Of a stretch of DNA of 63,484 nt, positions 53,677 to 63,484 are shown in pieces; the first letter of the stretch is position 1; the number at the start of each line of letters is the position of its first letter. The DNA comes from Spirulina sp. CCY15215 (GTDB taxonomy: Bacteria; Cyanobacteriota; Cyanobacteriia; Cyanobacteriales; Spirulinaceae): positions 1 to 63,484 of the forward strand of contig NZ_JACSWA010000581.1 in assembly GCF_016888125.1 (NCBI RefSeq), written 5' to 3'. Below the pieces are notes generated by a model that saw only the letters and a program-made list of their open reading frames with translations, ran no database searches and was not told where the DNA came from. A program made the translations under genes and the position numbers.

Positions 53677-54669
53677 ATGAAATCAGAGTTTCCAATTAAA
53701 TTTCTACAATATCTCAAAAGTCGGTGCGATCGCGAAAATGGTTCTGTTTGGTTTATTTTGTTAGTCATTGCGATCGTTTGTGGGTTGTTTATTGTATTAA
53801 TACTTCCTCAATTTTTAGGAAGGAGGGGACATTCTCGTACTCGTATATCTGAATCTCGTAATAATGTAGGAGCAATGAATCGCGCTCAACAGGCTTTTTA
53901 TCTAGAGAATCAGTACTATGCCACAGATATAACTCAGCTAGGTTTAATCGGTTTAGGACTTTTACCAAAAACTGTGAACTACAAGTATGAAATTGCTGGA
54001 AAACCAGAAGATCGACCGATAATTATTAATAATTTAGCTACACCATTACACCGTGGACTAAAAGCCAATCTAGGAATTGTTGGTAAGACTGCAATAGATG
54101 GGGATATTGTTTTTATTAGTATTGTTTGTGAATCACAACAACTAATGGATCAAAATCTAACTTGGGGCAATCTTCCCACTGAAATCGATGAAAAAACTCT
54201 TAACTGTGATGGTATTACAATAGGAGATCAGCCTTTGAATTTTATTAATAAATGGGTTTATCCTGAAGGTCAATGGAGTACGGGAGTTATTAATCAAGCC
54301 CAACAAAATTTTTATAAAAAGAACAAATACTTTACTACTAATCTTGTCCAATTAGATACAGATATTCCCTCACAAACTGAAAGCTACAAGTATGAAATTA
54401 TTGGAACGCCAGAAGATAGACCTACTATTATTAATATTTTGGCCACACCACGAGTAAAGCGAAAAATTGCTTATCTTATGATTGTTAGTGTAACTTTAGT
54501 TGATGGTGAGCTTGTTCCGATCGCAGCTTCTTGCCAATCAAAAACAACAACAGGAAAAAATCCAACTTGGCAAGGTCTTCCAACCCAATTGGGAAGAAAA
54601 AGCGTTGATTGTGATGGCATTACAGTAGGAGATCAACGTTTAGAAACAATTTGGAAAGATCGCTTTTAA
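53677..54669 (+). CDS. Two-domain pilin-like protein
   Basis: I start at ATG 53677, preceded by AGGAG. The 330-residue protein has one membrane span (SVWFILLVIAIVCGLFIVLI) and two copies of a pilin-like GH domain. Copy 1 begins NRAQQAFYLENQYYATDITQ, with YKYEIAGKPEDRPIIINNLA. Copy 2 begins NQAQQNFYKKNKYFTTNLVQ, with YKYEIIGTPEDRPTIINILA. The N-terminus lacks the G/FTLIE prepilin peptidase site expected of type IV pilins, so it may not be processed. Cyanobacteria carry single-domain GspG/H-like pilins of this kind. The duplication is unusual. Confidence 0.7.
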   Translation: MKSEFPIKFLQYLKSRCDRENGSVWFILLVIAIVCGLFIVLILPQFLGRRGHSRTRISESRNNVGAMNRAQQAFYLENQYYATDITQLGLIGLGLLPKTVNYKYEIAGKPEDRPIIINNLATPLHRGLKANLGIVGKTAIDGDIVFISIVCESQQLMDQNLTWGNLPTEIDEKTLNCDGITIGDQPLNFINKWVYPEGQWSTGVINQAQQNFYKKNKYFTTNLVQLDTDIPSQTESYKYEIIGTPEDRPTIINILATPRVKRKIAYLMIVSVTLVDGELVPIAASCQSKTTTGKNPTWQGLPTQLGRKSVDCDGITVGDQRLETIWKDRF

Positions 54670-54696
54670 TTTTGTGTTTATCTTGGCGATCGCTAT

Positions 54697-54738
54697 CTGT
54701 TGGTGGAAGTTGAGGCCGAGGCGATCGCAGATCATTAA
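54697..54738 (+). pseudogene. RidA C-terminal fragment (second copy)
   Basis: Thirteen codons read LLVEVEAEAIADH and stop. The ridA gene at 53083 ends [14 protein letters not shown]. Twenty-eight of 29 bases match (54700-54728 against 53434-53462). It is the only recognisable piece of a second RidA frame and has no start of its own. Confidence 0.75.
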
Positions 54739-54762
54739 GATTTACAAAAATACTTGACAAAA

Positions 54763-55698
54763 TCAAATAAATATTGGTTTTTTATATCTTTCCAAATAGT
54801 AAATAAGACAATTTGGAGTATCTGCATATTGAGAGAGGTCAGAAATCATTGTTTTAGGGCTAAATTGAAAGGAAACCTTGAGCTTTTCAGAAAAATATTT
54901 TGGTGATTTTTGATTGGCATCTGAAACAAGAGCATCTAAGAATTTATAGAGAAAATAAAGTTCAAATTTTCCTCGAAAACTTTTCTGGCAGTTTTGAGAA
55001 CATAATTCGTTTAATTTATTATTGATTTCATCTTCTGTTAAAGTTGCAGATTCAGAAAACTTGCCAGCTAGAATCTCTACATTATAGGTGCTTCCAATAC
55101 TTTCTAAACTAACTTGTATAAACTTATCCAATTTAAAATCACTTAAATTTACTTCTGCTTTTTTCGCTCTCTGTAAAGCAACCCACGCATTGAGTATTCC
55201 AGCAATATTATGAAATTCTTGCTGTCGGTTTTGGTAAAGTTGGCTGCATTTTGAAAAATCATCGTCTAGATCGGATAGGTTAAATTCGCATCTTAGTATC
55301 TCTTGAAAACAATCAAGAGAAGTATAGAAATTCTCGATTGAATAACAAGGAGTTTCGTAAATATTTGCGTATTTTTCTACATTATTTTCTGTATGTATGG
55401 AGGGATCGAAATCGCGATCGATAAAATAAGCAACCATAGCATCATTATATTTCTCTCGCAGAGAAATCATTTTGTGAATCTTAAGAACACCTTGTTTTCC
55501 ATCACAATAAAAATAATTTGACTCTTTTCGAGTAAAATTTTTTACTCGAATTCCATAATACTGACTATCGTAACCTTCAAAAAAGCAAAATATTTTCGAT
55601 GTATTATCACGATATGATCTTGAAAATTCTGTAAATAATACTGTAGGATTACAACGTTCTTGTCTGAGTGTTCTTGTTCTCGATTCTTGTTCTACCAT
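54763..55698 (-). CDS. ariB: DUF4435 TOPRIM nuclease, AriB-like (PARIS)
   Basis: A 311-residue protein with a TOPRIM-like pattern: acidic EGYDS at 41-45, DRD at 94-96 in AYFIDRDFD, and CYSIENFY with Glu near 122. This is the DUF4435 family. It follows the AAA ATPase gene with only 3 bp between stop and start. In PARIS, AriB (TOPRIM/DUF4435) is held by AriA and released when the system detects phage anti-restriction proteins such as Ocr, then cleaves host tRNA. Size (about 36 kDa) and order agree. The specific PARIS assignment depends on the two-gene pair, and a generic DUF4435 defence pair is the alternative. Confidence 0.82.
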   Translation of the reverse strand: MVEQESRTRTLRQERCNPTVLFTEFSRSYRDNTSKIFCFFEGYDSQYYGIRVKNFTRKESNYFYCDGKQGVLKIHKMISLREKYNDAMVAYFIDRDFDPSIHTENNVEKYANIYETPCYSIENFYTSLDCFQEILRCEFNLSDLDDDFSKCSQLYQNRQQEFHNIAGILNAWVALQRAKKAEVNLSDFKLDKFIQVSLESIGSTYNVEILAGKFSESATLTEDEINNKLNELCSQNCQKSFRGKFELYFLYKFLDALVSDANQKSPKYFSEKLKVSFQFSPKTMISDLSQYADTPNCLIYYLERYKKPIFI

Positions 55699-55701
55699 TG
55701 T

Positions 55702-57042
55702 TTATTTTAGTGTTGTAAAAGTATCTAAATCATCTGCATACGCATCTAGTTCATTATCAAAAATGAATGGAGAGTGAGTTGCAGCGATGAGAAGTTTACA
55801 TTTTCCCGATCTCAGAATATCAGGAAGTAGCAATCTTTGCCATTCAAGAGAAAGAGATAATTCAGGTTCGTCAATGATAAAAATAAAGTCATCATTTAAT
55901 TCTAAATAAACTTTGGTAAATAAAGATAAAATTTGTTTCTCTCCAGAGGATAAATCTTTCAGATCTATTTTTTTATTTTTTGCTATATGTAGCATATAAA
56001 TATCTGCAATAGTTTCGTCATAAACCAATCGTTTTCTATCTGAATAACCAAAGTATTCAAAATATTTGTTACAAATAGAAACAAAGTTCTTGATTGATTC
56101 ATCTCTTACTTTCTGTGGTTCATATAGATCGACCAATTTGGATAAAAAATAAATAAGTTGATCGTATTTATTTTCTTTATTTTCGTAAATTTCACCTGAT
56201 TTTATTAACAATTTGATTTCTTCTTGTCTTTCTTTTGAAATGTTTTGCTCTCCTACACGACTTAAAATAATTTCTAGAATATCAGGTTTGATTTTAGCTC
56301 TCATATCTTGTGTAATTGTATCGCTTTTAATAATTTGTGTTAATATATCACCTGTCAACTTAGAATATAGTCCTAGAGCAAAGTTCGTAATTTCTAATTT
56401 TATTTTGTTAAATATTTCCTGTACATCTTCCATTCCAAATTGAATTAAACTAACATCAAAATCTTTATTATCTAAGGAGTTACTTCCTAAATTTTTTAGG
56501 TCTTCTTCGATTCTTCGATAGGTTGGAAAATACAGAAGTACATTATTGATATTTTTTTCAATTATTTTTTTTGTTTGTTCTATTTGTGTTAGTTCATCAG
56601 GATCATTATTGAAGATATCCTTAAGATCAAGGTCGTTTTTTTTATGAGTAATTTCTTTAACGTCTTCTTTAATTCCATCTCTTTTTGATAAGGCCGATAA
56701 TGCCGATAATAATGCACTAATTCGCAAACTTACTTTATTCTGGCTTAATAAATTAGCTAAATCCTTTTTCTTGATTTCACTACTTTCTCCAGATTGGAAC
56801 TCAAAAATGATGCGTTCAAAATCGAAATTTGACAATTTATCAAATTTTCCAAGCAAAAAATAATAGATTATACTTAGAATAGTTGTTTTGCCAGAACCAT
56901 TTTCGCCAATAATAATTAGAGTTTTTTTGTCAAGGGGAATTTTAATATTTTTATAGCCAAATAAGCCGTAAATCGAAAACGACTTTAGCGAACTTTCGTT
57001 CTTTTGTTCCCCAAGGGTATTTTTCCGTTCTTCTAACAGCAT
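55702..57042 (-). CDS. ariA: AAA15-type ATPase, AriA-like (PARIS)
   Basis: A 446-residue ABC-like ATPase. Walker A GENGSGKTTILS is at 46-57. The signature-like DLSSGEKQIL lies near 366, Walker B IFIIDEPELSLS near 386, and the H-switch AATHSPFIFD near 420. The central region holds long helices (SKRDGIKEDVKEITHKKNDL) as in Rad50-like arms. AriA forms a hexameric cage that holds AriB and senses a viral trigger. Base composition is AT-rich with almost no HIP1 sites across the two genes, unlike flanking DNA, which fits recent acquisition. Confidence 0.85.
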   Translation of the reverse strand: MLLEERKNTLGEQKNESSLKSFSIYGLFGYKNIKIPLDKKTLIIIGENGSGKTTILSIIYYFLLGKFDKLSNFDFERIIFEFQSGESSEIKKKDLANLLSQNKVSLRISALLSALSALSKRDGIKEDVKEITHKKNDLDLKDIFNNDPDELTQIEQTKKIIEKNINNVLLYFPTYRRIEEDLKNLGSNSLDNKDFDVSLIQFGMEDVQEIFNKIKLEITNFALGLYSKLTGDILTQIIKSDTITQDMRAKIKPDILEIILSRVGEQNISKERQEEIKLLIKSGEIYENKENKYDQLIYFLSKLVDLYEPQKVRDESIKNFVSICNKYFEYFGYSDRKRLVYDETIADIYMLHIAKNKKIDLKDLSSGEKQILSLFTKVYLELNDDFIFIIDEPELSLSLEWQRLLLPDILRSGKCKLLIAATHSPFIFDNELDAYADDLDTFTTLK

Positions 57043-57131
57043 AATCTGCCTGAGATAATCTGAATAGTTCTATTATAACCCTGCCAATGCAAGATTGCCA
57101 ACAGAGGCGCGATCGCAGTCCTATCTGCAAG

Positions 57132-57902
57132 TTAACCCCGCAAATCTTTCAGATAAGCACGAACCGCATTCACGTAACCTGGATCGTATAAATCCTGAGT
57201 TGTTAATCGTCCTTGAATAATACCTGCACGAATCAAATCTGTTGCATCTATTTTTCCTGATTTAGTAGAAGTCATTAAACTTTTAAAACCGGGGATTCCG
57301 GAATCTTGAAAGCCGCCATTATAAGCGCGGTAAACTAAATTAAAGGGAGAAATCTTGAGATTTTCTGGTATTTTCGTGCGACTATAGTAGGGGCGAGGAT
57401 AATACCCATAACTTTTATTGGCAATTTCTATATTTTCTGCATTGATATTCTTTTGATTTTGAGCTAAGTTAGATTTGGTTTGTTTCTGAGGTGAAAAATC
57501 TGCCGAGTTTGTTTCTGGACTGTATTGTTGAAATATAGTTTCTGGAGGTGCAATCTCACTCGCGATCGCGGCAGATTCCGTAAAATTTGTTTGTATTACT
57601 TCTGAGTTGAAAACTTCTGCTGTAAATATTTCCGGCGATACCATATTGTCATTTATTGCTCTAGAATAATCTGACCCAGAATAATCAAACTCCGAATCAT
57701 CCGAAAACTCCGAGACTAATTCACTAGAATCTGGTGTATCAAAAGATTGAGGAACATGAATTTCATTGCTATACGCAACCCCAGAATTAACAGAAGCAAC
57801 AATAGCTAATGTAGAAGTTACCCCCACCCAATTCACCTTTCTCAATTCTGGAGTTTCTTCCTCCCAAGCAAGTGCAGAATATGTATATGCGAGTGATTCC
57901 AT
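57132..57902 (-). CDS. Hypothetical cyanobacterial protein
   Basis: A 256-residue protein. The first 20 residues are charged and aromatic, followed by a short hydrophobic GVTSTLAIVASVNSGVAYS segment that could be a late signal or anchor. A long Ser/Asp/Glu/Asn-rich middle is probably disordered. The conserved-looking C-terminus has PFNLVYRAYNGGFQDSGIPG and ATDLIRAGIIQGRLTTQDLY. No family is recognised. It sits between the PARIS pair and the SRPBCC gene on the same strand. Confidence 0.55.
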   Translation of the reverse strand: MESLAYTYSALAWEEETPELRKVNWVGVTSTLAIVASVNSGVAYSNEIHVPQSFDTPDSSELVSEFSDDSEFDYSGSDYSRAINDNMVSPEIFTAEVFNSEVIQTNFTESAAIASEIAPPETIFQQYSPETNSADFSPQKQTKSNLAQNQKNINAENIEIANKSYGYYPRPYYSRTKIPENLKISPFNLVYRAYNGGFQDSGIPGFKSLMTSTKSGKIDATDLIRAGIIQGRLTTQDLYDPGYVNAVRAYLKDLRG

Positions 57903-57946
57903 GAGCTTTTCAATAAACGCCAGATTTGTTGTAAAATTTTGTAAAA

Positions 57947-58393
57947 CTAAAACTCGTTTTGAACCCGTATCGTGTACTCCCGAAATCGTTCTAAATCTGC
58001 TTGAATTGTAGATTCAACAACGCGACCAACAAACAAATTATCCATTATTTGCCCGACAATCCCTGGGATATTGTAAGCAATTGTCAAGCGGACTATACTA
58101 CTTGTCTGGCGATCGTAAAAGCGTATTGCCCCACGATTGGGCAAACCATCAACAGATTCCCATTGAATAATTTGGTTAGGAACGAGTTTGACAATACGAG
58201 ATAACCAGGTAAATTCTAATCCAGTTGTTGCTAATTTCCACCGCGAAAGCTCGGGATTATCTTTTTGAATTGTTACTGAGTCGATCCATTTCATCCAACG
58301 AGGCATCTGTTCTAAATCTGACCACAAGCCCCATACTAGATCGATAGGGGCATCCACTTCAATTTGTACACTATGTTCGAGCCAATCTGTCAT
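57947..58393 (-). CDS. SRPBCC (START-like) family protein
   Basis: A 148-residue protein of the polyketide cyclase/SRPBCC fold: VQIEVDAPIDLVWGLWSDLE at the start, WMKWIDSV, a central RLTIAYNIPG strand and the C-terminal helix DLERFREYTI. These proteins bind hydrophobic ligands. It lies 72 bp downstream of zeta-carotene desaturase on the same strand. Such a pair also occurs in Synechocystis, which suggests help in pigment handling, though direct evidence is lacking. Confidence 0.85.
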   Translation of the reverse strand: MTDWLEHSVQIEVDAPIDLVWGLWSDLEQMPRWMKWIDSVTIQKDNPELSRWKLATTGLEFTWLSRIVKLVPNQIIQWESVDGLPNRGAIRFYDRQTSSIVRLTIAYNIPGIVGQIMDNLFVGRVVESTIQADLERFREYTIRVQNEF

Positions 58394-58465
58394 TGATTTA
58401 ATTATTGATTATTGGTTTTTACTTGTTGCCTTTTGCCTGTTGACTTTTGCCTTTTGCCTTTCACC

Positions 58466-59902
58466 TCATTGTTTGATAGTTTCTAAGATCGCTTTAGCGG
58501 CTTTGCGTCCGGAAATAGTGGCTCCCTCCATACTATCAATATAATCTTGCTGGGTGTAACTTCCTGCTAAAAAGAAATTGGCGATCGCCGTCTTTTGATT
58601 AGGTCGGTAAGCATCCATCCCAGGCGCTTCTCGATAGAGAGATTGTGCTAATTTAACCACACTATACCAAGTCATATTTAACTCTCGTGCTGAGGGAAAC
58701 AGTTGTCGCACTTGAGCAAGGACATGATTGGCAATTTCTTCGTTATTCTTTTTAATAAAAGGATCTCCAGGAGTGAGAACTAACTGCATTAAAGAACCCT
58801 GCCCTTCTTTGTAATAATCCCTCGGACTGGTCAGGGCAAGATCAGCAAAACAAGAAAAGTCCGCATCGGCAGTATAAAGAAGGTTATCGAGTCCAGTCGC
58901 TTCTTTGAGTTGTCGGCGTTTTTCGGCATCCTTCATTTCCGTTACCCAACCATCAAAGCGCAGTTGAACCGTTGCTACGGGAACCGCTTCTAATTTATAA
59001 ATATTGTCAAATTCCGACCATTTTCGCCAAGATTGAGGTAGGAGGCGTTGAATACCGGGGACATCACAAGCAGCAACGTAGACATCTGCGGTAATGGTTT
59101 CTTCTGCGTCCCCATTGGCGACAGTAATGCCCGTGACTTGGGGCGCATTTTCTTCGCTATAGTGAATTTCTCGGACGCGACGACGGGTGTAAATTTTAGT
59201 GTGACGTGCTTCTAAATAGTCGAGAATGGGTTGGTGTAAGTATTCTTGAGGGGAACCGGCTAACATTCGCAAAACCGAGGCCTCGGTTTTGGCAGCGAAG
59301 AATTGGAAAATAGTTAGCATACATCGGGCGGAAATATTTTCTGTATCGATGAATCCTAACGCATAGGCGATGGGGTTCCACATCCGTTTTAAACTGCTAT
59401 TATTGCCCCCATGTTTGCGAAACCAATCGGCAAAACTAATCGAGTCGAGATCGCGGATGGCTTTCATGGCCCCCTCGAAGTCGATTAAACCGCGTACAAT
59501 GGGGCTTGTTCCCAAGGCGAGGGAATTAGCAATTTTATCGATCGCGCTGAGTTGGGAGGTAGTAAAAAAGGCTTTTAAACCGTGGAAAGGGGCACCGGTA
59601 AAGAAGCGAAAATCCAATTCCCCAATGCGTCCACCTTCGTTAATAAAGGTGTGTACATGGTCTTTGAGGAGTAGGTTATCGATCGCCCCCACTTTCCGCA
59701 TTAGTTCAAATAGATTGTAGTAGCAGCCGAAGAAGACGTGCAACCCCATTTCCAAGTGATTGCCCTCGGGATCGACCCAACTGCCTACTTTTCCCCCCAC
59801 AAAAGGGCGAGATTCAAAGATTTCCACCTCGCAACCCGCATCGACTAGATCGATCGCGGTTGCCATTCCTGCTAGTCCTGCGCCAACGATCGCAACCCGC
59901 AT
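58466..59902 (-). CDS. crtQ: Zeta-carotene desaturase
   Basis: I choose the ATG 59902 because [20 protein letters not shown] begins the FAD-binding Rossmann motif directly. The longer frame to 60016 adds a Cys-rich hydrophobic stretch that is not expected. The 478-residue product has the typical [34 protein letters not shown], the [18 protein letters not shown] segment and the C-terminal [22 protein letters not shown]. CrtQ converts zeta-carotene to lycopene in thylakoids, downstream of phytoene desaturase. Confidence 0.95.
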   Translation of the reverse strand: MRVAIVGAGLAGMATAIDLVDAGCEVEIFESRPFVGGKVGSWVDPEGNHLEMGLHVFFGCYYNLFELMRKVGAIDNLLLKDHVHTFINEGGRIGELDFRFFTGAPFHGLKAFFTTSQLSAIDKIANSLALGTSPIVRGLIDFEGAMKAIRDLDSISFADWFRKHGGNNSSLKRMWNPIAYALGFIDTENISARCMLTIFQFFAAKTEASVLRMLAGSPQEYLHQPILDYLEARHTKIYTRRRVREIHYSEENAPQVTGITVANGDAEETITADVYVAACDVPGIQRLLPQSWRKWSEFDNIYKLEAVPVATVQLRFDGWVTEMKDAEKRRQLKEATGLDNLLYTADADFSCFADLALTSPRDYYKEGQGSLMQLVLTPGDPFIKKNNEEIANHVLAQVRQLFPSARELNMTWYSVVKLAQSLYREAPGMDAYRPNQKTAIANFFLAGSYTQQDYIDSMEGATISGRKAAKAILETIKQ

Positions 59903-60046
59903 TCCCTTTATCCTGTTAATTTTTCCTTTACATATTTTAATGGATCGGGGGGAAGTTGTGACGCTGGCGATCGCCGCACAGGATAAAATACAGGCTAAAA
60001 TACAGGACACAACCAATTAAATTACCAAGATTTAGAGGAAGGAATT

Positions 60047-60307
60047 ATGGGTAGAATTAATCCCTACACTTTACGAATGCAAATCACGCGAATGTTTGAG
60101 CAAGGACAATCTATGTTTTGTACCTTGAAGGTTCGTGATTGGCTATTAGAGCGCAATGAAGACCCCGACGAATACGAGATTATTTTTCATCAAAAACCTG
60201 CACCACCAAGAGCAGTAGCAGCGATGGTTGTGGAAATTGAACTCAAACGCAAAGATGGAGAACCTACAGATCCTTGGTTAGTAGAACAAGTTAATCTCTT
60301 TACTTAA
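60047..60307 (+). CDS. Hypothetical 86-residue protein
   Basis: MGRINPYTLRMQITRMFEQG, then QSMFCTLKVRDWLLERNEDPDE and AVAAMVVEIELKRKDGEPTD. It is soluble, basic and helical in the first half. A good GAGGAAGGAA precedes the ATG. I recognise no family. It is divergent from crtQ by 145 bp. Confidence 0.6.
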   Translation: MGRINPYTLRMQITRMFEQGQSMFCTLKVRDWLLERNEDPDEYEIIFHQKPAPPRAVAAMVVEIELKRKDGEPTDPWLVEQVNLFT

Positions 60308-60598
60308 TTTAACAATAATTCAATATTCAGAAAACAAAACAAACAATTATCCAAAGAATTGAGAGTGAAGCAAAACAAATTGAGAATGAAGTAATTGCGG
60401 CGATCGCACTCTTCAATTTGTGAATCGATCTGACTCATTATGGCTTAAAATGACTCGGAAGCAGGAGAAGCGATCGCTCAAAATGCGACCTTCAACTCGG
60501 GTAGCAAGTTGTGAGTTTGTCCGGACAAAGTAGGAGTAAACCTCCGCTCAACTGGGAAATTAACGATACGATTAGGGAAACGATCTTTTTATCGCGAT

Positions 60599-61378
60599 AT
60601 GGTTAACCTTTCCCAAACTCGGCAGCAGAACCCACTCCCAACCTCCCCCAAGAGGAGAGACCTGCCCACCATGTACGATTTACCGAGTGAAGAAGTAGGA
60701 GAACCCGGTTTGCCCGACCAATATCATCCCATACAAGCCGAACTTCTCGAGCAAACATTTCAACCTTTGACCTACTCACCAGAGCAGGTATTTTCAGCAA
60801 TGGATCTCAACATCTACTATGATGCGGACAACACGCGACGATACAAGCGTCCGGATTGGTTTGGGGTTGTGGGAGTTCCTCGACTTTACGAAGACCGAGA
60901 TTTAAGAATGAGTTATGTCATTTGGCAAGAAGGAGTCAATCCTTTTATCGTCGTGGAGTTATTATCCCCCAGTACCCAAGCCCAAGACTTAGGACAAGTT
61001 GAATCAGATCCCGATGGAAATCCCACAAAATGGGAGGTTTACGAACAAATTCTGCAAGTGCCGTATTATGTTGTTTATGACCGTACGCAAAATTCTTTTC
61101 GAGCATTTCATTTGCAAGGTAGGCAATATCAAGAGTTAGAAATAACCGATAATCGCTTGTGGTTAGAAGAATTGGGGTTAGGATTGGGACTGTGGCAAGG
61201 AAATCATAAGAGAATCGATCGCTTATGGTTGCGTTTTTACGACGATTCCCTGAATTGGATTCCAACTTCAACGGAACGGGAAGAACAGGAAAGGCTAGAA
61301 AAAGAAGCCGCACAAGCAAGAGCCGAACGATTCAGACAATTGCTCATCGAAAATGGCATCAACCCAGATGAGACTTGA
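60599..61378 (+). CDS. Uma2/DUF820-family restriction-endonuclease-like protein
   Basis: A 259-residue protein. The core carries PDWFGVVGVPRLYED, VNPFIVVELLSPSTQAQDL (with the PD-(D/E)XK-like Glu) and VYEQILQVPYYVVYDRTQ, typical of the Uma2/DUF820 group, which is greatly expanded in cyanobacteria. The C-terminus is a Glu/Gln-rich helix (EEQERLEKEAAQARAERFRQ) ending with LLIENGINPDE. A second ATG at 60671 could be the true start. The 290-bp spacer upstream shows no other gene. Confidence 0.82.
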   Translation: MVNLSQTRQQNPLPTSPKRRDLPTMYDLPSEEVGEPGLPDQYHPIQAELLEQTFQPLTYSPEQVFSAMDLNIYYDADNTRRYKRPDWFGVVGVPRLYEDRDLRMSYVIWQEGVNPFIVVELLSPSTQAQDLGQVESDPDGNPTKWEVYEQILQVPYYVVYDRTQNSFRAFHLQGRQYQELEITDNRLWLEELGLGLGLWQGNHKRIDRLWLRFYDDSLNWIPTSTEREEQERLEKEAAQARAERFRQLLIENGINPDET

Positions 61379-61392
61379 ATTCAGCAAATTAT

Positions 61393-61959
61393 TTAAAGAT
61401 TCATCATGTTCTTCTTTGCACGCTCCACCTCCAAGTTGAATTTATATTGTGCGTCTGCAAGTGCCGTAGATTCAGAATACCCGGTTCCTACACTTGTGAT
61501 TTCATTCCCTCTATACACTTTTCCCCGATCCATTCCTGAAGTGAAATAAGCAGTAAGTTGTCCTCTCAGAGTTAAATACCAAATCCCATCACTTTCTTGA
61601 TAGCCATGTTTAAAATACAGATCCATATCAAAACGAAGATTATAAATTGGCGGACCCTTGGGCTTTTTTTTAGGTGTATAATCTTTAGGTGAGTTTTTGA
61701 CGCAGTAGCTAAAAATTGGCACGAAGAAAGGACCAGCAATGATTAGAAAAGACAATATATTTCCGATAGATACGGGTAAAGCTCCTACTTCTAGAAGAAT
61801 AAATAGAGGTAATCCTATTACAAGTATAACTCCACACATAAGAATAAATATTAAGACAGAACCGCCAATAACATCACCAACACTTGGTTTTTCCTCTTCT
61901 ATACTAACCGTCCATATTGCACTTATAACACAAAGAATTATATAAAATAAGAGTTCCAT
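61393..61959 (-). CDS. Hypothetical membrane protein
   Basis: A 188-residue protein with three predicted spans: LLFYIILCVISAIWTVSIEE, GGSVLIFILMCGVILVIGLP, and ILSFLIIAGPFFVPIFSYCV. A basic cytoplasmic linker (DYTPKKKPKGPP) precedes a soluble C-terminal domain of about 85 residues (YFKHGYQESDGIWYLTLRGQ). No family is recognised. Confidence 0.6.
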   Translation of the reverse strand: MELLFYIILCVISAIWTVSIEEEKPSVGDVIGGSVLIFILMCGVILVIGLPLFILLEVGALPVSIGNILSFLIIAGPFFVPIFSYCVKNSPKDYTPKKKPKGPPIYNLRFDMDLYFKHGYQESDGIWYLTLRGQLTAYFTSGMDRGKVYRGNEITSVGTGYSESTALADAQYKFNLEVERAKKNMMNL

Positions 61960-63359
<1,400 letters not shown>

Positions 63360-63388
63360 GAAATTACGGGTGCATCTCAAAGTTGCAA

Positions 63389-63484
63389 ATGTACAAAATT
63401 GCTCTGAATAATTAGGGCTAATGTACAAAATTGCTCTGAATAATTAGGGCTAATGTACAAAATTGCTCTGAATAATTAGGGCTA
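63389..63484. repeat. 32-bp perfect tandem repeat at the window end
   Basis: Three identical copies of a 32-bp unit (ATGTACAAAATTGCTCTGAA plus TAATTAGGGCTA) fill 63389-63484 and stop exactly at the window end. There are no spacers. More copies probably lie beyond. It begins 30 bp after the tocopherol cyclase stop. Confidence 0.95.

Noticed and set aside
63389-63484. CRISPR array
   Set aside because: The 32-bp repeats are directly adjacent, with no unique spacers, and no cas gene is in the window.

Overview
The window is cyanobacterial chromosome. The HIP1 octamer GCGATCGC recurs in most genes and spacers, and several genes are cyanobacterial or photosynthetic markers: petN, zeta-carotene desaturase (crtQ) with its SRPBCC partner, a tocopherol cyclase homologue, a COP23-domain protein, SLH/OprB porin, DUF928, DUF4330 and xisI. 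I cannot place it below phylum. The left edge is an IS200/IS605 right end and the right edge runs into an exact 32-bp tandem array, so this may be a whole contig bounded by repeats.

Layout. 1-0.9 kb: end of a tnpB element abutting a gene that resembles the eukaryotic U5 snRNP factor AAR2. 1-5.7 kb: a DUF4157 protein divergent from an AAA+ ATPase, two typical accessory genes of extracellular contractile injection systems (eCIS). 5.7-13.3 kb: transglutaminase-like protein with a tiny overlapping ORF, DUF928, DCC-type and ABC proteins, a radical SAM activase and a DUF255 thioredoxin protein. 13.3-18.6 kb: a GTPase, a decayed xisH next to intact xisI, ruvB, hisF, tRNA-Ala(GGC) and DUF4330. 18.6-25 kb: a block of exported proteins (repeat-stalk protein, porin, two trypsin-like proteases, COP23). 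25.3-38.9 kb: mazEF-like pair, accC, OmpA-like, fmt, sugar-type ABC ATPase, petN plus a small membrane protein, recQ, PIN toxin pair, MFS transporter, MBL hydrolase, aroC and an Rpn-like nuclease. 39-40.8 kb: an ABC exporter behind a strong palindrome.

41.1-46.7 kb is the structural core of a contractile injection system: one sheath, five tube (gp19-like) paralogues in the order A-B-A'-B'-C, two tail-assembly chaperone-like paralogues and a very short DUF6760-like gene lacking a normal start codon. No baseplate, spike, tape-measure or cap gene is present, so with the ATPase and DUF4157 protein 36 kb away the machine is encoded at scattered loci, as reported for thylakoid-anchored cyanobacterial eCIS.

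46.7-51.2 kb: a TpsB transporter followed by a TPR-CHAT protein, with no TpsA substrate in the window. 51.3-54.7 kb: hflX, ridA, and an odd two-domain pilin-like gene flanked by ridA 3'-end sequence. 54.7-57.0 kb: an AAA15 ATPase and a DUF4435 TOPRIM protein matching the two-gene PARIS anti-phage system. 57-63.4 kb: carotenoid and tocopherol genes with small unknowns and a Uma2-type nuclease.

All calls rest on reading motifs and on remembered family sequences; no database search was run.
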